In this document: piece after piece, positions 24,101 through 34,200 of the stretch
Numbering within the stretch: position 1 is the first letter of the stretch
Layout of the letters: every line of letters starts with the position of its first letter
Origin: Mugil cephalus
Lineage: Eukaryota > Chordata > Actinopteri > Mugiliformes > Mugilidae
Assembly (NCBI RefSeq): GCF_022458985.1
Contig: NC_061776.1
Span: 9,380,591-9,444,590 of the forward strand
Length of the DNA: 64,000 nt
Direction: 5' to 3'
Notes under the pieces: model-generated
Seen by the model: the letters and a program-made list of their open reading frames with translations, nothing else
Told to the model about the DNA's origin: nothing
Database searches by the model: none
Made by a program: the position numbers and the translations under genes

Positions 24101-27100
24101 CACCTGATGGTTTTATGACCAGTATTCACCCTGGAAGTATTTGTGTTTTTGGTCTCCATCAGCTAATCGTGAAAATATGTTATGTAAAAATGTTCTCCAT
24201 GTAGTTTAAGTTTAGTTTAATATTGGGATATTTCACAAACCAAATGTTATCTGAGTGAAGTTGAACCCTAAAAATATTTCTAGGACAGAGCTAGCTCAAA
24301 ATAAAATACCGCCAATGCTCCATCTGGGTTGACGAAAAGCTCTGAGCTCACCATAAGCTTGGTAGATTAGTTTCTAGGAACAGAAGTCCTGAAAATTATT
24401 TTTTGCAGTTTGGACTTTATGTTTGTGTCATATCTTAGACCGATCAACTGTGTCAGTCGTTCCCAGAGGAAGACCCCACAAATATGACATAAGTTCACTT
24501 TATATTTTCCACATCATCATTACAACAAACAATATTTTTGCTTTTAGCCTAACTCTTATATGTTGCTTCAAGCAAAACAAAAATCTACAATGTGCTACTT
24601 TTAAAACTGAAAGTACATTTTAGTCGAGCTGAAGGTAAAAATAAGAACGCATCTTTTTTTTTTTTTTTTCTGGGACACAAAGTAACAGTGTAGTGTGTGT
24701 AGTTATGTTTAAGAAGCAACAGACACAGTGATGGTGCATGCTGTTCCCTCTAGTTGCCATTTATAGATGAGTAACCTCGTTTAATCTCACATAATGAGTC
24801 AGACTTCTATTAATTGCTCTTTTATATGATCGGCGTGTGCGTCCCCTGCCAGCCGCTTCTTGTCCGGCCAAGGTTAATAGTTCGCGGAGCATAAAGTTTC
24901 ACTGTTGATGGCAGCTTTCTCAGTCAGGTCACTGAGGACTCAGCAAAATGTCACTGACTCTGGACTCAGCATGACAGGCGCTGGCTGTCCCCGGTTGGCT
25001 CCATGTATGATTGGATTTTATGCCAAACAGTCACATGAGAATCCAGCAGACTGGCAGCGTCCCAGAGATCATCGTGTTTCTAAGTCTTGATGATGTCTAA
25101 TATAGTAAAAACTCAAGAGTTGGACGACAGACAACCATGACCAGGCACAGGCAAGGTCGCTTACACTCAAGTCTGCCAAAAACAGGCCTTTGTAAGTCAT
25201 AAAAAGATCCCCTCTTGGAGCCGGTGCCTGGAGATATTTCTAACAGGGACACTAACCTTTGCGTGGAAGAGCAAGGTTAAATATCTAAAATAGGGTTGGC
25301 TTGCTTGCAAAATTACACCGACTCTGATTCCCACCCAAGCTGGAAGCTGCCAGTAAATGTCTGACCCACATATTCGGTGCAGGTGCTGTCAGCGTGCACA
25401 CAGAATACAGCTGATAAGTGTTGGATCTGGAGCTGGGTCAGTCTGCACCGACGGAGGAAAGAGTTTCAGCTGAAGGTTTTTTTATATGTTGCTGTGGAAA
25501 TGAGGTCAGAGCAGCAAACGCTGACAACGTATATGTGTGCAAAATTGGAAACTGGAGGTAAAAGAAGACCAGCATTTTCTAGTATTAGTATAAAACAATG
25601 TGACTGATTCCTGCAAATAATGACTCTATGTCAGTGGAAGAAAGTTTTTGAACTGTAGTAACTCTCACATCCAACTTGGACTTGATCTAAAATGGTACAT
25701 TTTAAATCCCGCAAAGCTGGTGAATGAAGTGCTTCATCAAAGTGCTCACCACAACTGAGTGGATGGCTCCTATCCTGGCACAGGCCAGCATGGTGTAGAC
25801 GAGCTCCGGGATCATGGGCAGGTAGATGGACACCCGGTCTCCCTTCTTCACACCTTGATAAAAAGACACAGGCGTTTATGATCTTCTAATTTTGAAGGGT
25901 GAAATTCCAAGACCATATACACCCCGGGTCATGTCTCCACTCAGGTCCAACAATGGTAGTGATGTCGGACTCGGGCCAGGTGATGTACTGCATGATCGCA
26001 TAGTGTATGGATCTATATCTGTTGAGCTATGACATGCGTCATAATCGTCACGGAAAACATCAGCCAAGCTCATGTCCTTGGCCGTAGATGACAGTTTTGC
26101 ATATGTTACTGATTACTGGCTAGTGGATTAATAGAGGGACGTACACCGATCAGACATAACATTATGACCACCTTCCTAATATTGTATAGGTTTTCTTTGT
26201 GCCTCCATAAAAGCTGTGTCTCATCAGAGAATAGAGAAGGTCCATCTGAGGGTGTCCTGTGTGTGGCAACGGGATGTTGTTGGTGGGGGGTCTTTAGGTC
26301 CTATGGGTTGAGGGGAAGTTCCTCTGTGGATCATCCCACAAGAAGGTTAATCAGTTTGGAATCTTGTGCTGTCCTCCATGTTTTTTCTTGTTTTCTACAG
26401 AAATCCTACTAGGGATCCTACTAGGGCTGCTCAATGAGTGCCATTGCTGTGGGGTGGGGGTGTCTGGTCTGGTCTGGTCTGGTCTAGGTGGGTGCTACAT
26501 CTCTAAGCAACATCCACATGAATGCCACATTTGTAGGGTTATTGATTTAAATTCCCCTACATCCATGGCTAAACTTCCCCTAAACTGACTGACCACTGCT
26601 CACTGCTCTTTCTGTGTACAAATCAATGGGTTAAAAGCATGTTTCCCCAACATAGGATCAAATGAGAGGTTTGTTAATTAACATCATTTGGATGTTTAAT
26701 TGTCTGTAGATGGGAATGACCTCAGGTTCTCACCCATTTGCTTGAGCACATTGGCGCAGCGGCAGACCTGGCTCAGCAGCTGGCGGTACGTGATGGTCAT
26801 GTGATGGTCAGGTGAGTTTCCTTCCCTGAGAAGATGATGCACAAGACAAGAAACACTATCAAATCTGTAACTGCATTTCAAAAACCCGTAGATTCTGTAT
26901 CAGGTCAATATGTGTCAATAAGAAGCTGCGCCACACCGGTCATTTTATTCCAGAGTCATCGAGCCTTCTTTGAGTTCTGCGAGTTCACAGGGGAGATAAC
27001 CTGTTCCTGGTGCTAGTGGGTCTATATTAGGTTTGGATGCTTGTCAGGACATTTTTTGGAAGACTACATGGCAGTGTGAGACACAGGCCAGCAGATAGTG

Positions 27101-29694
27101 TGGTAAGAAGCCTGCGGTATGGGAGAGAAGCCAAAGCACTGCAACAACCTGGCACCAACCTTATCACCGGGCTGGGAATGGTGAAATAATGGACTGCAAT
27201 GATGAAACTCTGCAATCATACATGTAACAGCTATTGATTTAACACTAAGTGCTAAAAACCCTCTGCTCAGTGCCAGGAGTCTTTAATCTCCTACTTCTCT
27301 GAGTCTTCTGGGAAATGTTTATCAGGGCAAACGAAAATCATGCATGGAGTTCCCCAGGGCTCAATACTCGCACCTTTTTAGTTCAACTTTTAATACATTA
27401 TTCTGTTAATTTAAATTACAAAATAATATTTCCTATGGTTATTTTTAAAAGGTGTGTTAAGCAAAAATGTGTCAAAAACCTTACATTTCAATAAGAATTT
27501 AAGTAGAATTTAAAATAGAATTTGAAGTAGAATTTAAAATAGAATTTTTTTTTAATCTGAAAACTAAAACCCAGACGTTTAAACATATATACAACAACAT
27601 GACAGATGAAACGTGATTTAGAGACAAACAATGTTTAAAAACCTACTCCACGCCTTATGACTACTGTAATAAGATTTTCTCAAGTGTTTCTAAAAAAAAG
27701 CTCTTTGACAGCTGTCGCTTATTCAAAACTGTCCTACTTAAGTCTTAAAGACATAAGCTGAGAACTTTACTCCAGTTCTCAGTCTTTGCACTGTTTAAAT
27801 TTATTTCTTTTTGTCATTTATAAACTACTTCATGGTTTAGTGTGACTTCTTTGTAGATCCAAACATGTTGAAGCTTCTTTTAGCTGCAGATACTTTAATT
27901 ACAAAATATCTGTATTGACAGCACACTAGTTCAATGTAGAAAATATAATGCATGATTACCACTACTTTGTAATGTTTTCATAGATATATAAAAAAAAAAA
28001 AAAATTTTTTTTTCTGTCCTACAGCTTTGACCTCATTGTCTTATTGGGTTTATTGTCTGCACACTGTGATATCACATTGCCTATGAAACCTATAGTCAGA
28101 TAATGTAAACTCGTAAAAAAAAAAGATGTCAGCTCTCTTTCATTAATTTAACAGGACATTTTAAAACAGCTGATTTCAGTTTGTCATGAATACTTTGACA
28201 CACAATGGTTCTTCTTTCATCGTATGCACAGAATCCACAGATGAAACTGAACCAATTTGCACATTGAACGCTTAAGAAAAATTAGTTGAAACCTGAAAAA
28301 ATCATGTTTATTAAACCCCTACTATGGAACTCTTTCTCTCTACTTTTACTTTGACAGCTTTTATTTGTCGGTTTGAATTGTTAATTGAGTGCAGCTTTGC
28401 AGACAGCACTGCTAAAGTGTTTTTATAACATCTTTGTATTAGTGGCAGTAACAAGTGATTAGAAAATATATTTCACTGTCTATATATTTGCAGTGTTGTA
28501 CCACTGAAGACTGTTTTGCAAATTATGTTTAGAAAAGGCATGAATCCTTCAGGTGTTTAACTGGTGGTCAAAACAAGCCATGTGCTCGCTGATAACTTGT
28601 ACATCGACTATATTCTCCTTGTACGGTGTGCTGGAAGCGCCACGGCGATCCCCCGAGCAGACATATTATATAAGTGTTTGTTCCATAGTGCAGACAGCAT
28701 GAAGACAGCGGTGAGGGTGATGATGCCAATGAGCCCAGTTCCACTGAACCCCTATACCGCTGAGCTTGCAGGACAACTATTTTGTGTTTGCTAAGCGTCT
28801 TCAGTTGACAGGACAAATATGCACTGTAATGTAATGGCTAAACAACATATAGTGTAGCCTTTATGGTGACTTGTGTAGGAGCGTCTGTGTAGGAAGCAGT
28901 TTAGTTTGTTTTTTTTAGTTCTGAAAATCTGAAATCAGATTTGTTTGGCTCTGAATTGATTTTAGGAGAAGATTCGAATTGAAGCTGGTTTCTGTATTGT
29001 ACCAGATACCGGGACATTTTGCAAAACCTCCTGGTAAATGTCTTCCTTTGATTCTGACATGAGGAACTTTGAGGTGCTGACACTTTGTTGTTACTGACCA
29101 AGGTTTGTTTTGGTGCGTTGTGTCGACACAGGGGACACAGATACTGACTGGAATACCTCACATAGCTCTGGACAGTACGTCCAATCCAAGCCATCATTCA
29201 TTGGGGGGAGGGGAGGGGGTTGCTGCTTACCAATAATAGGCAACCTTTTCACCGAGGTTCCCCTCCATCACATGCCTGTCCAAGACATTGTAGCACATGT
29301 TGGTCTTGGCTCCATCCATGCATTTGACATATATGCTCCCCTGTTTCACATCAAAGTTGTACTGCAGAACTGGTCCGGTGGCTGGCTTCTTCCAAAAAAA
29401 CTTATCAGCAATCTCCTTCCAGAAGGCTAAAACACAGTGACACTTTTTGTTACAGTTGCACGCTCTGGATGAGGATCATTAGACAAAGAGATATTGTTAT
29501 AGAGGCAGGGTAGGAAATGCAAGGACATGCTGCAAACGCTGCACTAAAAATACAGACGTGATTGACCTACCTTCTGGATTCTCAAGAGACTTCCTGTATA
29601 ATGCCAGATACGAGCTAAAATCAGCCACATGAGCATCCTTCTGCAAGTCACTAGGAGGGTAGTACATTGTGTCCTGGGATTCGGGAACAACCAT
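15162..29694 (-). CDS. acss2: Acetyl-CoA synthetase, cytosolic ACSS2 type (18 exons, complete; perhaps teleost acss2l paralogue)
   Basis: It joins acetate, ATP and CoA into acetyl-CoA through an acetyl-AMP intermediate, in cytosol and nucleus, for lipid synthesis and histone acetylation. Exons (high to low): 29694-29571, 29426-29231, 26825-26734, 25853-25750, 23942-23870, 23247-23172, 22159-22075, 21714-21577, 19936-19766, 19661-19528, 18960-18828, 18740-18684, 17853-17773, 17196-17088, 16953-16885, 16736-16560, 15450-15376, 15289-15162. All borders are GT-AG and phases agree. The sum is 2022 nt, 673 residues, against 701 in human ACSS2. Visible motifs: AMP-binding [10 protein letters not shown] (287-296), DTFWQTET with the acetate-pocket Trp438, [16 protein letters not shown] (534-549) and catalytic Lys633 in PKTRSGK. 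An in-frame stop lies 33 nt before the start codon. The N-terminus lacks a mitochondrial presequence. STAEVE and [11 protein letters not shown] fit ACSS2, not mitochondrial ACSS1. Tc1 relics sit in three introns. Human ACSS2 is not beside NDUFV2, so the paralogue acss2l is a real alternative. Confidence 0.95.
15532..16344 (+). mobile_element. Tc1-like non-autonomous element, family B copy 1 (acss2 intron)
   Basis: The left end CACCGATCAGGCATAACATT and the right end, read in reverse complement, CACCGATCAGTCATAACATT, form terminal inverted repeats. The interior keeps reverse-strand phrases of a Tc1 transposase (for example GAATTTGGAGGCCAGGTCAA, matching the WPPNSPDL region) but is heavily deleted. 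About 16060-16250 looks like an inserted retroelement 3' tail ending ACAAATAAAAATTCTTGAAT. It lies between the last two exon pairs. Confidence 0.8.
17274..17655. mobile_element. MITE with Tc1-like terminal inverted repeats (acss2 intron)
   Basis: Ends ACTACTGGCCAAAAGTTTGG and, in reverse complement, ACTACAGGCCAAAAGTTTGG bracket about 380 bp. The interior keeps only fragments (GCTTTAACAGCAGCACATTT), with no open transposase. It fills most of the intron between 17196 and 17773. Confidence 0.8.
18000..18350 (+). repeat. Dispersed transposon-like repeat, family A copy 3
   Basis: The longest well-kept left half of family A, with the 3' end phrase GACCCCCTAGGGGTCACGGA then CCCTGTTGAAGACCTATG. The same 3' phrase ends the copy at 23260-23855, suggesting a shared terminus of an hAT-like non-autonomous element (class inferred). 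Confidence 0.7.
19085..19453 (+). mobile_element. Tc1-like remnant, family B copy 2 (acss2 intron)
   Basis: Shares GACTCATGAGAGAATGGACA, GTGTCTGTGTCAGGCTGCTG, CTGGTCTGGTCTAG, ACATGTCTAAG.AACAT.CAC and the right end GGTCATAATGTTGTGGCTGA with copy 1. The left terminus is missing. Confidence 0.75.
20035..20680 (+). mobile_element. Tc1-like transposase remnant (acss2 intron)
   Basis: Plus-strand fragments in order: [10 protein letters not shown] near 20325-20355, H-D-N-D-P-K near 20508-20523 (in another frame), LDLALIENL near 20551-20577 (from SPDLNPIENLW), then LKRAVHRR near 20587. The order and spacing match the catalytic half of a fish Tc1 transposase. Several frameshifts and stops make it non-functional. 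It is a different subfamily from family B. Confidence 0.85.
20680..21190 (+). repeat. Dispersed repeat, inverted partner of 9935-10170
   Basis: Contains ATCGATA-rich ends (GATCGATATAGAAATATCGA) and the shared core described at 9935-10170. It lies directly after the Tc1 remnant in the long acss2 intron 19937-21576. Confidence 0.6.
22172..22205. repeat. (ATT)n microsatellite
   Basis: About 11 ATT units immediately upstream, in transcript order, of acss2 exon 7. Confidence 0.9.
22476..22542. promoter_or_regulatory. RFX X-box palindrome in acss2 intron
   Basis: GTTGCCCGGCAAC at 22530-22542 is a perfect inverted repeat with a 1-base spacer and satisfies the RFX X-box consensus GTNRCC-(0-3)-RGYAAC at every position. 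A weaker relative, GTTGCCATGGGAGAC, lies at 22476-22490. The surrounding 22425-22640 is low in repeats. Confidence 0.5.
23260..23855 (+). repeat. Dispersed transposon-like repeat, family A copy 4
   Basis: Shares CATTTTGCATTCAATATAAAG, TATGTTGGATTCACAT, TCTAATCAACCAAAGATTTTC and the terminal CCCCTGTTGAAGACCTATGG with the other copies. It ends 15 nt before acss2 exon 5. About 330 bp of unrelated sequence interrupts the middle. Confidence 0.65.
23943..25749. other. acss2 intron 4, no gene seen
   Basis: AT-rich to 24830; 24840-25120 is more GC-balanced and low in repeats. There is a poly(T) run near 24654-24670. I find no splice-compatible coding sequence or clear element. Confidence 0.5.
26143..26580 (+). 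mobile_element. Tc1-like remnant, family B copy 3 (acss2 intron)
   Basis: The left end ACACCGATCAGACATAACAT is intact. The body shares TTCCTAATATTGT, CTCATCAGAGAATAGA, GGATCATCC and GTCTGGTCTGGTCTAG with copies 1 and 2. The right terminus is lost. A (GGTCT)4 run lies near 26466. Confidence 0.75.
26826..29230. other. acss2 intron 2, no gene seen
   Basis: Mostly AT-rich sequence with short homopolymer runs (A/T tract near 27990-28012). I see no transposon with recognisable ends and no frame with domain-like content. Confidence 0.5.
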
Positions 29695-29699
29695 TGTTG

Positions 29700-30020
29700 C
29701 AGGACAGATGCAGACAGGCCTATATCATCTGAGGGTGAGTCGGAAAATTGGTTAACCTGGAGCCACTGTTGATCTGCCTGGCTTCTCCTGAGTAACGTAA
29801 GAACACTACAAGGCCTCCTGTGCAGGAGCAACACATTTCAGCATGCATAAAGACCCACCCCTAATCCCTGATCTGCAGGCTCCAGCTCGGTCTGCTTAGT
29901 GTCAGGGGAGCCAATCGCCTCACAGGGTACGGCACTCCCACTTTTTCATTGGATGAGCCTCCCCTGGCCTGCTGATCACATTATGTATCCAAGCGAGGGG
30001 TGGGTGGAGGATGAGGAGGT
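29700..30020 (-). promoter_or_regulatory. acss2: Probable acss2 promoter with two CCAAT boxes
   Basis: Upstream of the start codon, an inverted CCAAT box (29911-29915, plus strand) and a CCAAT box (29948-29952, minus strand) lie 37 bp apart in a GC-balanced block. Paired NF-Y sites are common in promoters of SREBP-controlled genes such as ACSS2, but I see no exact sterol-response element. The transcription start cannot be placed. Confidence 0.45.
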
Positions 30021-31080
30021 GGCGCAGTGTTATGAATGGCAGGGATTCGTGGAGGTTTGATTTGAGAGGGCGAGTGATAAGTGCACCCACAAAAATAAAT
30101 AAATAAATAATAGAGATGGGATGTAACAGTTGTTTACTGAGAGAAAGCAAATAAAGTAATTCATATTCAAGATTTTTCTTTATTGTAGGAAACTGAAGTC
30201 ACATAACATTCTTTACATATATTTTCTAATTTCATATGTGTTTATTTATTTGCTTGGATATGTTTAATGATCTAACTCAACTAAGTAGTAATAACACAAG
30301 TAACAGCTCATACAACATTATAATTGATAACTGTTTGGTCGAGGCTTAGTTTTTATCTTCCATATTAAAAGATGCATGGCAGAAAATAAAATTAAAGTCA
30401 ACCATAAACCAAAATAACACTAAACAACAACAACAAAATTGTGATGAACATCACTGAAATATGAATTTGCTCTTCCTTTCTTCTTTTTAACTGTATTATG
30501 TCCACAGATTATGTGTCTATATTCTGACTGCAATGTGTTGATTTTATATTAAAATGATTGATTTTCTATTTAAACTATGTCCCACAAAATAATTTTATAT
30601 ATTTAACATTAACATTTCATTTAACATTGTTAACATTGTTAATTTAACATCAACAAATTTGAAAGAATATACAAAATATATAAAGAATAACAAAAAAATA
30701 TATAGAGGAAAATAGAAATAATCTGTAAGTGTGGAAAGGTAGTTAAAATTGCTATAATTTGTAAATGTAATATAATGACTAGGATTATAAAATGTAAACA
30801 ATTCGGTTTCATAACATAGCCTGGAGAATTAGGGCCACCCATGAGATAAAAAAATGACAGGAGGGAGATTTGTTTTCTTAAAGAAAAACGTAGAAATGTC
30901 GACAAAGGTCAACATACACACAACAGTTTTTATATACACAACTAGACATCTAAAAGTATCGATATCGGGTTATTAGCCTTGGTATAACTTGGTACCGGAT
31001 CCAAAAGAAAAGCAGTGGTATGTTCGCATGGGGTCGTGCGTTTTTTAGTTTGAGTTTAAATCTGGGATCGATTCAGCAGC
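30020..31080. other. Intergenic AT-rich spacer between divergent genes
   Basis: Contains (AAAT)n near 30092-30108, long AT-rich runs and, at 30925-31020, a short ATCGATATCGG / GGTACCGGATCC repeat echoing the elements at 560, 9935 and 20690. No gene seen. Confidence 0.5.
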
Positions 31081-31088
31081 TCGCAGAC

Positions 31089-31203
31089 CTGACGTAGCGA
31101 CCTTACGTCAGACCGAGTTAATCGAACCAGAGCCTGTGTTGACGTCTGCTGCTGGTCTCCCGGACATTTGCTAACGCGGCGGGACCAAACTTCTAACCCC
31201 AGG
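31089..31203 (+). promoter_or_regulatory. ndufv2: ndufv2 promoter/5' UTR with CRE half-sites
   Basis: CTGACGTA (31089-31096) and TACGTCAG (31104-31111) form a perfect 8-bp inverted repeat separated by 7 bp; a further TGACGTC lies near 31139. These match ATF/CREB half-sites. The block is CpG-rich relative to the flanks and ends at the ndufv2 start codon. Confidence 0.5.
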
Positions 31204-34200
31204 ATGTTTTTGTCCGCTGCTCTTCGCTCCGCTGCATCGCATGCGGTATGGTCGTGATATTGTTCGTGGTTCTGGGTGAAGGTTTTAACGTCGTGTTCGG
31301 AAAATTTGGAGACAAAACGTAATGACTCTTGACAAGGGCATGGAGGCCGCTAAGCTAAATGATGTTCTGTAACACTAGCATGGTGGCTAACTTACTTAGC
31401 TTTCTGCCCTGCAAGGTGATCACTGCAAAGAAATGAGCAAGGCAGCGGAAAATTAACACTGGACACGAACATTTATGTATAAAAATGACTTTATTATGCT
31501 TGCTCACGTGCTTTTAGTTTAACTTTTTGTTTGTACATACAAGTTCAAAAGCCTTCTTCTCATACTAAGTGGATTTTGTGACTGGTTATTGTAGTTTGAC
31601 ATTTAAACAGATCTACATTCATGCTAAATGCGACTTATATTTTGATCTGACCCTTGTTTATTATTATTATTATCATCATTATTATTATTATACTTGTAGG
31701 AAGCAATGTATTCAAGTATTATTGATTTATTTAGAAGAGGTGGATTAAAATAAGTGTACCTCTTCCACCTCCTTTTCTCACATGTAAAATGTGTAATTTT
31801 CAGTTTATTTTTGTGTTATTTATCTAAATTATGTCCATTTGTGTATGATTATTTGTTTGCTATTTACATATTCAACATAAACTAACTTATAGAGATATGC
31901 ACTAAGAATTAGTTTTAACTGCTGCACCTACTCTGTGACTTATATTTTAGGACCTATGTCTGCACTGTGAATGTTAAAGATGAGAAACATATTTCTTAGA
32001 TTGTATGGATGAGTTACATAGTCACACATCAAACTCGTGTGCAGACTCGAGTATTTTAATGCCAGAAGATCCCGATCTATGGTCCTTACAATCATGACAG
32101 GAGTGATTACATTTAATCTCCTTGTGTTGTAATTTGTAGGTAAATCCTGAGAATGTGAGTTATTTTAAGTAAATCTAGTGTAACTATGTGATATAAGTAT
32201 GTACATGTGTATAATATATGAATGTATATTTTAATATAACACTGAATTTAAATAAGACATGCTCATCCCTCTCTTGTGAAGTTAGAGTGAAGAAATGTAA
32301 GATCACATTGCATTTTCTGTTAATACGTCTTTTAACTGTCTTCTTCTTCTTCTTGTGTTTCAGGCCAGGCAGGTCAGGGGTCTGCATCGATCTGCCGCTC
32401 GCGCTGGAGCTGGTGGCATCTTTGTGGTGAGCTGCAAGTTTTTGAATTGCAAGACCATGACACGTGCACAAGATGTATCAGAAAATAAAAAGGGCAAAGT
32501 GCTCATACCTGACACATATCGAAGCCCAAACTGGTCCACGGGCGTATAGAGGGATTTGTTAATAACTGAAACAATTCATGAGTATTTGGTTGTGGAGAAA
32601 ATGTTCAAATAGCATCCAAGTCAGTATCATTAGCAATGACTTGGATTAGTTACTTTAGCCTTTTAGTGCTATATTTACCTATTACAAATGAAAATATTTT
32701 ACAGTAGTTTTGGTGCTGGGACTCATGAAATAGGTGTTAGTCGCCCATTTAAGTTAGTGATTCTTTTGGACAGGATCCAGTTTTACTCCGGAGTTTACAT
32801 AAAATACCAATAAAATATAAATCTTCACAACCACAAACCTGTAAATAGTTTCAAAATTCTATAGTCAAGTCAGTCAGTTGGTCCTAAAATGTGCAGAACT
32901 CTGCAGTGTGTTCTTGCTGGACTTAATCCCACAGGTATCTGTTTCCAAAAAGTTCCTAATTTATCCAGGGAGCTTCCTTTAGAGCCTGAGAGAGTCGCAC
33001 AAAAACACCACGTGTGGTAACTGGCATGCAATGGAAACATGCTATGGTTTCATAGTCCCCTGGATGGGTTAAGATGTTTTGTTGACACCAAAAAAAAAAA
33101 AAAAAATATTAAGAACTTCCGGCATTGTCGCTGTTTTTATTAAACACCATTTAATTTAAAAGCTGCTCTGTTACTTATTTGCGTAAAGGATATTTGCTGC
33201 TCACAAGGGGGCAGTGTGTGCAGAAGCAGATATAATTGTTATCTGTGTCGAGTCTTTGCTGGATACGAGGACTCGTTTCTCCTCTGGTATGATGGGTTAT
33301 TAATTTCAGATCTGATACTATTAGCTGCTCACAAGCTTTTACTTCCTCAGAAATTAATTATTATTATTAATTATTATTTTAGACAATTGCGTGTGTACAG
33401 TGTTTTCTTTGCTTCAACATGATGGTTTCTTCTTTTAGCACAGAGATACTCCTGAGAACAACCCTGATACTCCCTTTGAGTTCACAGAGGAGAACAAAAA
33501 GGTGAGCTGATGTTGGTTTTTCATTTGGAGCCAGAATATGTTGTTTCTCCACTTGTATGTTGAGGAATTTTAATGCTCCACATCTCAATATTACGTTATA
33601 TTGTATTTATAGCTTTGTTTCGTTATAGTTGTGTAGCCCCCTCCCCATTTTAAACCAGTCTGTTTTCATGGTTCTTGTCTTAACAAAGAGCTGTTTTCCT
33701 TTGCACTATATATTATAAAGTAATTGTGTATAGTAAAATATACTTACACATTTATTTGAAAAAATAAAAAATATTGTCACGGCAAAATTCTTGCTTGTAT
33801 TTCTTGTTCATAGCTTTGCAGGACATGAAATAAATTAATTGTTAATGCAAAAATTGTAAATATAAGAAAGTCTGATTTGCAGTTTGTGTTTAAAATATCT
33901 TTTATTTCTCTTGCAGAGAATTGAGGCGATCATTTCAATGTATCCGCATGGACACAAGCAAGCAGCCACCATCCCCGTGTTGGATTTGGCCCAGAGGCAG
34001 CATGGATGGCTCCCCATCTCCGCCATGAACAAGGCACAGAGATTTCTTTTCTTGGATTTGTTTTTTTCAACATTGTGATGTCTTCACTTTTTCTTTTTTC
34101 TTTTTTGTAGAGATCTTTCACACCTATTGCAGCAATTGCAGTTCATCCTGCAACAATCTGTCGAGCTGAGTCTGGTTAGAGAGGGTGGTCTCAATATAAT

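Noticed and set aside
15162..29694. Assignment to mitochondrial ACSS1
   Set aside because: No mitochondrial presequence, and the C-terminal third ([32 protein letters not shown]) matches the ACSS2 group rather than ACSS1.
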